Source: Telopea speciosissima (lineage: Eukaryota; Streptophyta; Magnoliopsida; Proteales; Proteaceae). Taken from it: a stretch of DNA of 64,000 nucleotides. Positions 32,238-42,544 of the stretch are shown here, piece after piece. Positions within the stretch are counted from its first letter, which is position 1. Each line of letters begins with the position of its first letter. The notes beneath the pieces are model-generated. The model was not told the DNA's origin. It saw nothing but the letters and a program-made list of their open reading frames with translations, and did not search any database. Made by a program: the position numbers and the translations under genes. The DNA lies in assembly GCF_018873765.1 (NCBI RefSeq), contig NC_057923.1:21609913-21673912 (forward strand), read 5' to 3'.

Positions 32238-33488
32238 TGTAAGTACCGCGGTCCTTCGGGACGAAGGTTTCCTCAGCCCTTGCCCTTTGTGGTATATGGC
32301 GACATAGGGTTTTGGGAGATACATGTGTGTGTGTATGGATGTGGATAACATTGTCAATGTATGATATCGATAAATGGGGGATTGGGATAATGCATTAAAA
32401 TATGCTAATATAATGAGAAGTCGCCAACTAGGGTTAGGGCCTAGGACCCATTAAGTGTAGCCCTACCAGTGGTGAGCGGAATCGGGCTACGTGACTCCAT
32501 ATAGTCCGACCAAAGGTTCGGGTAAGGGGTCAGGTTACGAGTGTGCGAAGGTGCAGGCTGAAGCCGGTCTCTCTGTGTTAGATGCTACATAAGGACGAAT
32601 GTTATCTCTCTCTTATTACGGGGATGAGGGATATTTTGAACTACATTCAGATGCTATGAATTGAACTAAAGCATAATAAACTACATTATATATGTGAAAA
32701 ATGCGGACTAAAACGGTAAAATATGAAAGGACTACATTGGATCAACAAAAATGCAATAATTATACCTATATGGTTGTATGCCCCTGGCTCAGGGGAGATG
32801 GACGAATGGACCGACGCTGCTTCTTTCTCAGCAGAGTAACGGCTCTTTCGAATGATTTGGAAAAGAGTAAATAGACAGAATAATGTCTGTAACAAAGGAG
32901 TTTCGATGGTTATCCGTGCACAGACGGGATACCAAAGCCAAGGAGCCAAATCGCTCTATACTCAGAGGGATAATCGAAGGATCTATCCGCCACAAGAAAA
33001 CTTCAAGCAATCACACACTCATGAGAGAATGAAGGGAAATGAGGGTGAAAAGGGGGGAAAAGAGGCTAGAAATCATTTGGGGAGGGTCTCTCCACCCAAA
33101 ATTCCTTGGGAAATGTGGGAGGGGACCCTCCTATTTATAGGGAGGGACCCTTTCTCTCTCCTGGCCAGATAAGTCCTCCACGGCGTGGGTGACGTCAGCA
33201 GGCTGATGTCACACCCCCTCATGGCGCTGTGGAAATCCGGTACACATCCCCACAGTGCCATGGGAAGGTGCCCACGGTGCCGTGGGAAGGCGTCCACGGC
33301 GCCGTGGGAGCGCAGTGCCATTTTTCCTTGTTTTTGGGCCTAAAATTGGCCATTTTGTGCTCAGTATGGTTCTTGGTTTTATGGGTCAGGTATCTTTGGG
33401 TCTGAAAAGAGGGAGAGTGCGTCATCCATCGTCCATGTCCCGTTGTCATCATCGCCAATTAGGGGGTGACAAAAAATAAGCGTCTACA
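32238..33488 (-). repeat. 3' LTR of the 20 kb Tat element
   Basis: 1,251 bp, starting TGTAGACGCTTATTTTTTGT and ending CGGTACTTACA on the minus strand. It is collinear with 51059-52302. Differences are scattered substitutions plus a ~14 bp indel near 32548, a few percent by eye. A minus-strand TATA box (CTATAAATAG) lies at 33131-33140. Palindromic CCACGGCGCCGTGG-type boxes cluster at 33178-33310. Confidence 0.93.
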
Positions 33489-33502
33489 GTTTGCCCCTCT
33501 TT
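33489..33502 (-). other. Polypurine tract
   Basis: AAAGAGGGGCAAAC on the minus strand immediately precedes the TGTAGACG start of the 3' LTR. It primes plus-strand DNA synthesis and fixes the element's orientation. Confidence 0.8.
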
Positions 33503-33712
33503 GGCCGAGGCCTGTGCCAACAGCCGAAGGGTAAAGACAAAAGACCAACTAATTTTGTCACCAAGAGCATGTACTGCTGACGCTTTGCTCAAAGGCGACA
33601 GAGTTGCTAAAAACAGGCGGTTAATCGCGATGAAATCTTTCGATAATCCTCAAAAGAAAAACTCGAAAGAACCAAATCTTTATCTTGTGAGCATTACTCA
33701 AACAATTTTTGA

Positions 33713-34160
33713 GGGTGATAAGGCACCGCTCGACCAAAGACCTAGATAAGGCACCACTCGGCCCACCAGATCCAATATGAGGGACTCTACTGGGATAGAA
33801 TTTTGAGGGTGATAAGGCACCACTCAACCGAAGATCTAAATAAGGCACCACTCGGCCCGAAGATCAAATTTGAGGGTGATAAGGCACCACTCAACCAAAG
33901 ACCTAGATAAGGCGCCACTCGGCCCGAAGATCCAATTTGAGGGTGATAAGGCACCACTCGACCAAAAGTCAAACTTGGATGGTTATAAGGTTCCACTCGA
34001 CCGAAACCATCAAGTTTGGAGGGTGATAAGGCACCACTCGACCGAAGATCTAGATAAGGCACCACTCGGCCCGAAGATCCAATTTGAGGGTGATAAGGCA
34101 CCACTCAACCAAAAGTCAAACTTGGATGGTTATAAGGTGCCACTCGACCGAAAGTTAGTA
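33713..34160. repeat. Tandem array 1: GATAAGGCACCACTCG repeats
   Basis: About a dozen copies of a ~30-35 bp unit with core AAGGCACCACTCGACC or AAGGCACCACTCGGCCC alternate with links such as GAAGATCCAATTTGAGGGT and CAAACTTGGATGGTT, giving longer ~65 bp composite units. It lies between the 3' LTR and the antisense gene promoter, in the element's 3' untranslated part. Confidence 0.9.
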
Positions 34161-34194
34161 TTGAGGGATTTCACTGGGGATTTTTTTTTTTTTG

Positions 34195-34345
34195 GTCCAC
34201 GGTGCCGTGTGGGGGTCCGCACGACCCCGTGTATGGGCGACACCGTGCTTGCACGACCCCGTGTGCACGACTCCTTGCCAGACTTCACGGCTCCGTGGGC
34301 AAACCTCCACGGCGTCGTGGGCCGCTGTTCCACGGCGCCGTGGGC
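34195..34345. repeat. Cluster of palindromic CACGG(C/T)GCCGTG boxes
   Basis: Repeated CCACGGTGCCGTG, CACGACCCCGTG, CTTCACGGCTCCGTGG, CCACGGCGTCGTGG and CCACGGCGCCGTGG, most of them self-complementary, directly upstream of the TATA box at 34357. The same boxes occur in both LTRs (33178-33310 and 52010-52130). Confidence 0.85.
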
Positions 34346-34356
34346 GCGATAGAGAA

Positions 34357-34368
34357 TTTATAAATAGA
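34357..34368 (+). promoter_or_regulatory. TATA box of the antisense plant-mobile-domain gene
   Basis: TTTATAAATAGA lies 94 nt before the ATG at 34462, and a CT-rich start region (CTCCCTCCCTCATTTC) follows. The sequence around it resembles the LTR's own TATA region read on the opposite strand. Confidence 0.7.
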
Positions 34369-34461
34369 GGGCTCCCTCCCTCATTTCTTCACTCTCATTT
34401 CTGTTGCGAAGCTCTGCGGTTTTTGATTTTTGACTTCAACCCCTTTTTATCCGCTCGCACC

Positions 34462-37400
34462 ATGTCTTTCCGCCGACGAGGATGCCAGCCTCACCGAGAG
34501 CCACTACTTGGTACCACTGCTCGCGATGCACAGGCTGCATGGTATCTTTCAGGGGTCACCTTGGCCGACACTGCCCGCCATGGTTGCCGCTCCATATGGG
34601 GCCAGGTCAGTATTCTTACTCTTTCCCTTTCAATTTATGCATTTATTTATAATAGCTTCATACCTCACCACATAGATTAGAGGTAACGTCCCTAGATTCC
34701 GCCCCCAAGCTCCTAATGGCACGTAAATCCAGTTAATGCCCCTAGATACCATCCTAGGCACCTAGTGGCACACAAATCCAAGCGAGGCCATCAGACACTA
34801 CCCTAAGTGTCCTTTGGCAAGCAAATATAGGTAATGCCTCTAGATACCCTCATTGGCACCCAGTGGCACGCAAATCAAAGCAAGGCCATCAGACACCACC
34901 TTAAGAGTCTTTTGGCACGCAAATCAAGGTAACACCTTTAGATACCCTCCTAGGCACCTAGTGGCACGTAAATCAAAGCGAGGCCATCAGACACTTCTCT
35001 AAGTGTCTTTTGGCATGCAAATCTAGGTAACGCCTTTAGATACCCTCCTAGGCACCTAGTGGCACGCAAATCAAAGCGAGGCCATTAGACACTACCCTAA
35101 GTGTCATTTGGCACACAAATCTAGGTAACGCCTCTAGATACCATCCTAGGTACCTAGTGGCACGCAAATCAAAGCGAGGCCATCAGACACCACCTTAAGA
35201 GTCTTTTGGCACGTAAATCAAGGTAACGCCTCTAGATACCCTCCTAGGCACCTAGTGGCACGCAAATCAAAGCGAGGCCATCAGATACTACTCTAAGTGT
35301 CCTTTGGCACGCAAGTCTAGGTAATGCCTCTAGATACCCTCCTAGGCACCTGGTGGCACGCAAATCAAAGCGAGGTCATCAAACATCACCTTAAGTGTCC
35401 TTTGGCATGCAAATCTAGGTAACGCCTCTAGATACCATCCTAGGCACCTAGTGGCACGCAAATCAAAGCGAGGCCATCAGACACTTCCCTAAGTGTCATT
35501 TGGCTCGTCAATCTAGGTAACGCCTCTAGATACCATCCTAGGCACCTAATGGCACGTAAATCAAAGCGAGGCTATCAGACACCACCTTAAGAGTCTTTTG
35601 ACACGTAAATCAAGGTAACACCTCTAGATACCCTCCTCGGCACCAGTGGCACACAAATCAAAGCGAGTCCATCAAACACCACCTTAAGTGTCCTTTGGCA
35701 CGCAAATCAAGGTAACACCTCTAGATACCCTCTTAGGGCACCTTGTAGCACACAAATCAAAGCGATGCCATCAGACACCACCTTAAGTGTCCTTTGGCAT
35801 GCAAATCTAGGTAATGCCTCTAGATACCCTCCTAGGCACCTAGTGGCACGCAAATCAAAGCAAGGCCATCAGACACCACCTTAAGTGTCTTTTGGCACGT
35901 AAATCAAGGTAACGCCTCTAGATACCCTCCTAGGCACCTAGTAGCACACAAATCAAAGCGAGGCCATCAAATACCACCTTAAGTGTCCTTTGGCACGCAA
36001 ATCTAGGTAACGCCTCTAGATACCCTCCTAGGCACCTAGTGGCATGCAAATCAAAGCAAGGCCATCAGACACCACCTTAAGTGTCTTTTGGCACGTAAAT
36101 CAAGGTAACGCCTCTAGATACCCTCCTAGGCACCTAGTGGCATGCAAATCAAAGCGAGGCCATCAGACACTACTCTAAGTGTCCTTTGGCACGCAAGTCT
36201 AGGTAATGTCTCTAGATACCCTCCTAGGCACCTGGTGGCACGCAAATCAAAGCGAGGTCATCAAACACCACCTTAAGTATCCTTTGGCACGCAAATCTAG
36301 GTAACGCCTCTAGATACCATCCTAGGCACCTAGTGGCACGTAAATCAAAGCGAGGCCATCAGACACTTCCCTAAGTGTCATTTGGCACGCAAATCCAGGT
36401 AACGCCTCTAGATACCATCCTAGGCACCTAGTGGCATGTAAATCAAAGCGAGGCCATCGGACACCACCTTAAGAGTCTTTTGGCACGTAAATCAAGGTAA
36501 CACCTCTAGATACCCTCCTAGGCACCAGTGGCACACAAATCAAAGCGAGTCCGTCAGACACCACCTTAAGTGTCCTTTGGCATGCAAATCAAGGTAACAC
36601 CTTTAGATACCCTCCTAGGCACCTAGTGGCACGCAAATTAAAGCAAGGCCCTCAGACACTACCCTAAGTGTCCTTTGGCACGTAAGTCTAGGTAATGCCT
36701 CTGGATACCCTCTTAGGCACCTAGTGGCATGCAAATCAAAGCGAGGCCATCAGACACCACCTTAAGTGTCCTTTGGCACATAAATCTAGGTAACGCCTCT
36801 AGATACCCTCCTAGGCACCTAGTGGCACGTAAATCAAAGCAAGGCCATCAGACACCACCTTAAGTGTCTTTTGGCACATAAATCAAGGTAACGCCTCTAG
36901 ATACCCTCCTAGGCACCTAGTGGCACGCAAATCAAAGCGAGGCCGTCAGACACCACCTTAAGTGTCCTTTGGCATGCAAATCTAGGTAATGCCTCTAGAT
37001 ACCCTCCTAGGCAACCAGTGGCATGTAAATCAAAGCGAAGCCATTAGACACCACCTTAAGTATCTTTTGGCACGCAAATCTAGGTAATGCCTCTAGATAC
37101 CCTCCTAGGCACCTAGTGGCACGCAAATCAAAGCGAGGCCATCAGACACTACCCTAAGTATCCTTTGGCACGTAAGTCTAGGTAACACCTCTAGATACCA
37201 TCCTAGGCACCTAGTGGCATGCAAATCAAAGCGATGCCATCAAACACTACCCTAAGTATCTTTTGGCACGCAAATCTAGGTAACACCCCCTTTTACAGCC
37301 TCTCCCTCTTTGTCTTTTTTTTTTTTTTTAATTGTTTAATTGTTGTCCTCATTATTTCGGCTAACCATTTGCCTTATTTTTCTTTGCAGGGCAGCTCCCT

Positions 37401-39568
37401 TCCTTCGCCCAAGAAGTATTGTGGGCTGGAGGCTGTTTCAGAGTGGTACCGCACACTTTGCCTAGCGGTATAGTCGCGGGTAGTTTGGACCGGGCTGGGG
37501 CACATCGCCTCCTCCCTAGCTCGCGAGTTGGACAGTCCGACTGCGAGGGCTCTGATAGAGAGGTGGTGGCCAAGCACCCATACATTTCACCTTCCCTTTG
37601 GTGAGGCGACGGTCACCCCCCCTAGATTTCTACATGATCACGGGACTACCCTTTGGTGGGTTACCCGTGACACTGACTCCGTAGGAGAGGATTATAGCCT
37701 CGGCGGAGCCATCAGAGCGCCTGGAGTACTACAGGCAGCAGTTGGGGATTGCCGTTACAGGGAGAGAGATCCCCGCATCGGTCCTGAGGGGTAGCTGGGA
37801 TGAGAGGGTCGTTACAGACCAGTCTTCGTCCGTCCTTCAGGATCAGCAGGCTCTATGCTTCCTCCTATTCTTGCTGGCGGAGGTGATCTTCAGCGATATG
37901 ACGGGTACGGTGACAGCCGATGCCACATATGTTCGCTTCTTTGAGCATTTTGACATGGCCGCGGGCTACGATTGGGGGGGCTCGGCGTACGCCTACTTCC
38001 TAGATATGTTAGACTATCTGGTTGTGGGGTCGCCGAACCTGATCGAATGCTGCTATGTCTTATGGGTTAGTTCTCTCAACTTTGCCTTTTTCTCTTTCCT
38101 TTTTTATTTTTATTTTATTCTTACTTTTTTGAGCTCATTTATGATTGCCTATTGCAGACGTGGAGCTATGAGATCCTTCGATTCCGGGTCCCTACTTTCA
38201 GACCTGGGGATGACCCCGGAACCACCTTTCCTCAGACTACGCGATGGCGTAAGTCCCACTTGCTCAGGAGCGGTCGCCATAAGGACCTTGGGTCCATTCG
38301 CGGCCTCCTGAATGAGCTGCAGCCTACCGAGGTAAATTTAAAGTGGTTGTTTATCTTATTTTCTCTTTTCTTCTCTTCTTTTTTTTTTTTTTTGCATTGA
38401 TCTTGACTCTTACTTGACAGGCTTCTCTCCGTCCTTATTTGGGGGAGGTGATTTTAGAGCCAGACATGTTTGACAGGGCCTCAGCTCTCTCCACTCGTAG
38501 GGTCCTTTTTGAGGGCCCATGGGGGTTTGCTTTTTACTTGGGAGAGCGAGTGTCCCTGCAGTGGTCTGAGGCTCGCTTGGTGCCCTGCCCTCCTCCTGCT
38601 CGGGTCCATCAACCAGCCTTGATGGATCGGGATGAGATCAGGCACTAGAGGGTTGGTGAGCCTGCGATTGGGTTGGTGCTAGCCTAGACGGACTATACCG
38701 ACTTCCTTCTCCAAGATATAGTCTGCGTCCCCCTCACCCGCAAGGGACCTCAGGTAAGATCTTCTCCATTTTCCCCTCTTCTCCTTAAATTGTTAATCTA
38801 GCTTTTATTTTGATGTGTTTCTCTTCTTGACAGTTTCCAGGTCGCCCCATGATTCCAGGGGTCTATGGTGGTGGGAGTTCTTCTCGCGCCTCCCGAGTAG
38901 GGGAGGTGGAGTCAGGTGTTGGGCCTTCTGGAGAGGTTCCAGCCCTGCGGATTGCTAGTCCAGATGACCACATTCCAGGGTATCATTCGTGGTTCATTCG
39001 CCACCACGAGCCTGGGATAGTTGAGGTCATCTTACCACCCCCTCGGGCTGCAGATACGGACCTAGGCCTCCCTCTTCCTTATGATGGGGTAAGCACATCC
39101 GACTTTCCTAACTTCATCCATTATTTTTCAAATTCTTGACATTTTGGGTGATTATCATGTTTAGGTGGATGCGAGCCGATATGCCGATATGAGGCGCATG
39201 ATGGCGAGCATGGATGAGATGATCATCTCGCGTGTGGACGCGGGCCATAGTATGGTAATGCTTCGTCTCTTTCCCCCCTTCTCTTCTTTCTTTTTTTTTT
39301 CTTTTTTTATTTCAATTTTTTATTATTATTATTATTTATTATTTTTTTTCTTGCTTATCTTTTGATTTTCCTCTCTCTCTCTTTCTCTCTCCTTTTTTAG
39401 AGGGTTGAGCTCGACCATTGTCGGAGAGAGATTGAGAGACTCAGGCTTGCAAATGATCAGCTGCAGTTCAACCTTACGCGGATTGAGGTCGAGAGGGATG
39501 CCCTGATAGCGTCCCAAAGTGGAGAGGGGGGAGGCTTGGATGTTGACGATTACTCCCCTAAGTCATGA
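34462..39568 (+). pseudogene. Antisense plant-mobile-domain gene carried by the retrotransposon, seven exons
   Basis: Exons are 34462-34605, 37390-38065, 38158-38331, 38421-38753, 38834-39088, 39165-39254 and 39401-39568. All junctions are GT...AG and in phase 0. Intact, it would be about 612 aa. Exon 2 has the plant mobile domain (PMD/MAIN-like) signature: ALIERWWPSTHTFHLPFGEA, then VTP, a frame change, DFYMITGLPFGGLPV, VLRGSW and ATYVRFFEHFD, then YDWGGSAYAYFLDML. Exons 3-4 continue with WSYEILRFRVP and GDDPGTTFPQTTRWR, then a Pro-rich part. Exons 6-7 form a C-terminal coiled coil (RREIERLRLANDQLQFNL). Lesions are one extra C in the C run near 37615 and four in-frame TAG codons (near 37470, 37680, 38646 and 38686). 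PMD proteins are transposon-linked and function in silencing in some hosts. The role here is unknown. Introns survive because the gene is antisense to the element RNA. Confidence 0.8.
34685..37290. repeat. Satellite array: ~26 copies of a ~98 bp unit, inside intron 1 of the antisense gene
   Basis: Unit: GCCTCTAGATACCCTCCTAG, GCACCTAGTGGCACGCAAATC, AAAGCGAGGCCATCAGACAC, CACCTTAAGTGTCCTTTGGC, then ACGCAAATCTAGGTAAC. The shared GGCACGCAAATC in both halves suggests a ~49 bp ancestral unit. Spacing of the GGCCATCAGACAC block averages 97.8 bp over 25 intervals. A run of about five units at 35250-35700 is reproduced with the same variant bases at 36130-36580 (nine units later), so block duplication has occurred. 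Tat/Ogre 3' tandem repeats are known to seed genomic satellites. Confidence 0.95.
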
Positions 39569-39953
39569 CCGCTCCTCTTTTTTTTTTTTTTTTTTTTTAT
39601 TATTTGGAAATATTGTTACAACTATGTACATTTATTTTCCTTCTCTTCTCTTTTTTTTGTTTATACATTTTGGTATGGATACTGGTGCAATTTTTATGTA
39701 CACTTTTCTTCTTCTTTTTTTTTGTACACATAAACGAATTGTCTATGAATTCATTGGATATTTCTTTCTTTGAAATGCACATGAGACTCCATCCCTTTCC
39801 TTAGAAGCACAAATTCCATTGGTAAATGGTTCCATTACATGAGCAAGGACAGAGAAATTGAGAAAAGACAGACAAACAAGTAAAGATAGGAACATCCAAT
39901 TGATATCACTTATTTGTCACATTTTTTGGATAACAGCATCACCACTTCTTGTG
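39569..39953. other. Convergent gap between the antisense gene and the sense extra ORF
   Basis: T-rich runs (39579-39600, 39650, 39713-39724) follow the plus-strand stop at 39568. The minus-strand stop is at 39954. The two transcription units converge here. No ORF. Confidence 0.6.
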
Positions 39954-40964
39954 TCACATCTCTGGGGTTCTGAAATTTTCCATCTTAGGTTGTTCCTGCC
40001 TCGGAGATACTAAGGAAGTGATATAAAAACTGATGTGAGTTAAACCCATGAATCTCACATAATTGTTCCCTGATGTTTCTGATTTTTCTCTCTCGGCCTT
40101 CATCCAAGGGCAGCTCCATTGGATTTCTTGGACATCTCTGTCCTCCAAATATTTCTTCCAGTCTTGGACCTTGTGGAATTCTGACTTTTCCCTTTGTATT
40201 TGATAATGCATAGGCCGGAGGTGAGGACACGGAATTGGTGTGACCAATTTTAGTTTTTCCATCAACCACATTTGGAATACCGCCGGAGATCCATGAAGGA
40301 AGTCTGTACCGTATTTTTGAGACTGACTCATGGTATCAAACCCTTTGAATGTTTCTGCTAAAATGGTAGGAGCGATGTCGCATCCTTCTTCAATTTGCCT
40401 CACCACTTCTGCAATTATTGGTGACATGCCTTTTCCTGGAGATGCTAACAAGTACCTCCCAATCATACAGAATAAGTACGCCCACTTTCTGCGTCGGATC
40501 TGTCTTTCTTCTTCAAATCCATTGTTGTTGAAGATCTTCACAACTTTCAACGCATCCACCTTGTCATAATTGAGAACTTGCTTTAACTCCTTCTTATTCA
40601 TGGCAAAGAAATCTCCCAAATTTTTGAAGAGCTGTTCTTTCTTCATAGTTGGGAGGAACAACTTTCCTCGAGGGGGTGACATCATGCAAGCCTGGAATTC
40701 TTCAATGGTCGGAGCCAGCCAGACTTTTCCGAAGCGAAACGCATGCAATTGGGGGTTCCAGCATTTTGACACTTCCCTTAGTAAATCATGATGGAGCTTG
40801 AAGCAACCGATCCTTCCCAATACTATCAGATGGTGATCCTCTAGGAGTGTAGGTTCGTCCACATTCATCCGGAGAGTCCACTGACGCAACTGTTTGTCGA
40901 GCCCTTCTTTCTTTGGTCCTCTCATGCTACTTGTATCAAGGATTGGGTTAGCATTTTGCGACAC
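39954..40964 (-). CDS. Extra ORF downstream of integrase (336 aa, plant-mobile-domain / DUF7745-like)
   Basis: Uninterrupted from MSQNANPILDTSS to FRTPEM. Motifs are LRQWTLRMNVDEP, HHDLLREVSKCWNPQLHAF, FRFGKVWLAPTIEEFQACMM, RRKWAYLFCMIGRYLLASPG and FLHGSPAVFQMWLMEKLKLV. The W-x-PTIEEFQ box followed by a helical region resembles the retroelement-associated plant-mobile-type domain, a family I recall as DUF7745 but cannot verify. It lies 270 bp after the integrase stop, in sense, where Tat relatives carry additional ORFs. No catalytic motif is seen and its function is unknown. All neighbouring gag-pol ORFs are broken, so its intactness stands out. It could be translated from a subgenomic or spliced RNA. 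Confidence 0.75.
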   Translation of the reverse strand: MSQNANPILDTSSMRGPKKEGLDKQLRQWTLRMNVDEPTLLEDHHLIVLGRIGCFKLHHDLLREVSKCWNPQLHAFRFGKVWLAPTIEEFQACMMSPPRGKLFLPTMKKEQLFKNLGDFFAMNKKELKQVLNYDKVDALKVVKIFNNNGFEEERQIRRRKWAYLFCMIGRYLLASPGKGMSPIIAEVVRQIEEGCDIAPTILAETFKGFDTMSQSQKYGTDFLHGSPAVFQMWLMEKLKLVTPIPCPHLRPMHYQIQREKSEFHKVQDWKKYLEDRDVQEIQWSCPWMKAEREKSETSGNNYVRFMGLTHISFYITSLVSPRQEQPKMENFRTPEM

Positions 40965-41233
40965 AGAATGAATAAATCTTTTGTTAATAACCAGCTCTAG
41001 ATGACTTTACTCCTAAGCTAGGTCAAGGAATGGAAGGCCAAATGGCGAGATTTACCCATATGTGCAAGGGACGCCGGCTGGAGGAATTTATGGGAGAAAA
41101 CCAATACAATGCCTTCTTTTTTTTCTTTTCTCTTTTTTTGTTTTTTCTCTTTCTTTTTTTTTTTTTTGAGACCATACCCGAATACATCGAGTTGCCTACG
41201 TATCCCTTCGTAGTTCAAATTGCTTCACATATC
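40965..41233 (-). other. Spacer between integrase and the extra ORF
   Basis: Contains T-rich tracts at 41116-41167 (A-rich on the coding strand) and no ORF of note. Confidence 0.6.
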
Positions 41234-42544
41234 TCAGACAAAATACTTCTTTAGCTGGTCCATATTGACCAGATCCCGAAGATCTTCTCCGTCAAGATCA
41301 GAGAGTTGGACCGCCTGTCCTGGCAATATGGTCTTGACTTTGTAGGGTCCACTCCAATTGGGTCAGAATTTTTCTCTTGGGTCGTGGATTGGAGCTCGCT
41401 GCTCTCTAAGGACCAAATCTCCTTCTTCAATGCTCCGAGTGCGGACACCCTTATTGAATGCCCTAGCCATTCTTTGCTGATATTTCTTGAGATTGTCCAT
41501 GGCCTTCATCCTTTTCTCATCCAGGAGATTGAGCTCTTCGTACCTGGCCCTTACCCATTCCCCTTCTGGCAATTGACTATCGAGTAAGACTCGAAGAGAA
41601 GGGACCTGAATTTCTACCGGCAATACGGCTTCCATCCCATATACCAGGGAATACGGGGTAGCTTCGATAGAGGTTCGGATGGATGTCCAATACGCCCATA
41701 AGGCTAATGGAAGTTTCTCCGCCCAGTCGTTGTATGTATCTGCCATCTTTTGCAACATGACCTTCATATTCTTGTTGGTTGCTTCTACTGCTCCATTAGT
41801 CTGTGGCCGGTAAGTAGTAGACTTATGCCTCTTAATGCCAAATTGGTTACAGAGTTCTTCCACTTTTCCCCTGAAATGCAGGCCTTGATCTGAAATCAAC
41901 TGTTGCGGCACCTCGTATCTGCAGATGAGATTCTCTTTTATGAACTTTGCCACCTTAGCGGAAGTTAGAACTGCATAAGATTGAGCCTCTACCCATTTTG
42001 TGAAATAGTCGATGGCGACTAACACGAATTGATGTCCATTTGAAGCCTTTGGAGTTATTTTTCCAACTACATCAATTCCCCAGGAAGAAAATGGCCAAGG
42101 GGCATTTAATGAGTGCAACTCTGTCGGAGGAATATGAATGATGTTGGCAAATATCTGGCATTTATGACATCGCCTTACGAAGGCAGCACACTCAGCTTCC
42201 ATAGTGACCCAATAGTATCCCATCCTGAGAATTTTCTTGGCCAGCATCCTTGCATTCATGTGTGGTCCACATATTCCTTGATGGATTTCTTCCATAATGA
42301 TTTGAGCCTGATCCTCATCTACAAATAATAGTTGGATACCATCATAAGACCTCTTATACAACAAGTTTTCTTGGAGGATGAATTGAGTGGCATATTTTTG
42401 TAAATGCCTCTTCTCTCTTTCTGAAAACTCTTCAGGATATCTCCTTTCCTTGATGTAGTCTACCACTGGAGCATACCAAGGTCTTCCATCCTCGGTGAGT
42501 GTATTGACTGGTTCTTCATATGCTGGGTAGGTCCTTCTTTCTAT
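41234..42544 (-). pseudogene. Tat integrase region
   Basis: It opens with WYAPVVDYIKERRYP, then the HHCC zinc domain (HQGICGPHMNARM, CHKCQIFAN), the catalytic core with Asp in SSWGIDVVGKI, Asp in QLISDQGLHF and Glu in GAVEATNKNMK (D,D35E), and a C-terminal part ending LSDLDGEDLRDLVNMDQLKK. An in-frame TGA at 41363-41365 truncates it just before the C-terminal domain (REKF, stop, PNWSGPYKVK). The frame relative to RT/RNase H is lost near 42550. The enzyme would insert the cDNA into the genome. This copy would lack the C-terminal tail. Confidence 0.92.

Noticed and set aside
32238..33488. Reading the left LTR as the 5' LTR
   Set aside because: The sequence to its right is a polypurine tract on the minus strand, while a PBS lies beside the right LTR and gag-pol is on the minus strand. 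The element is therefore minus.
33870..34352. 160-codon plus frame across the first tandem array
   Set aside because: The frame stays open only because the repeat unit lacks stops. The translation is a repetition of the array.
34685..37290. CRISPR-like regular repeat array
   Set aside because: The repeats are contiguous 98-bp units without unique spacers and the genome is a plant. It is a satellite.
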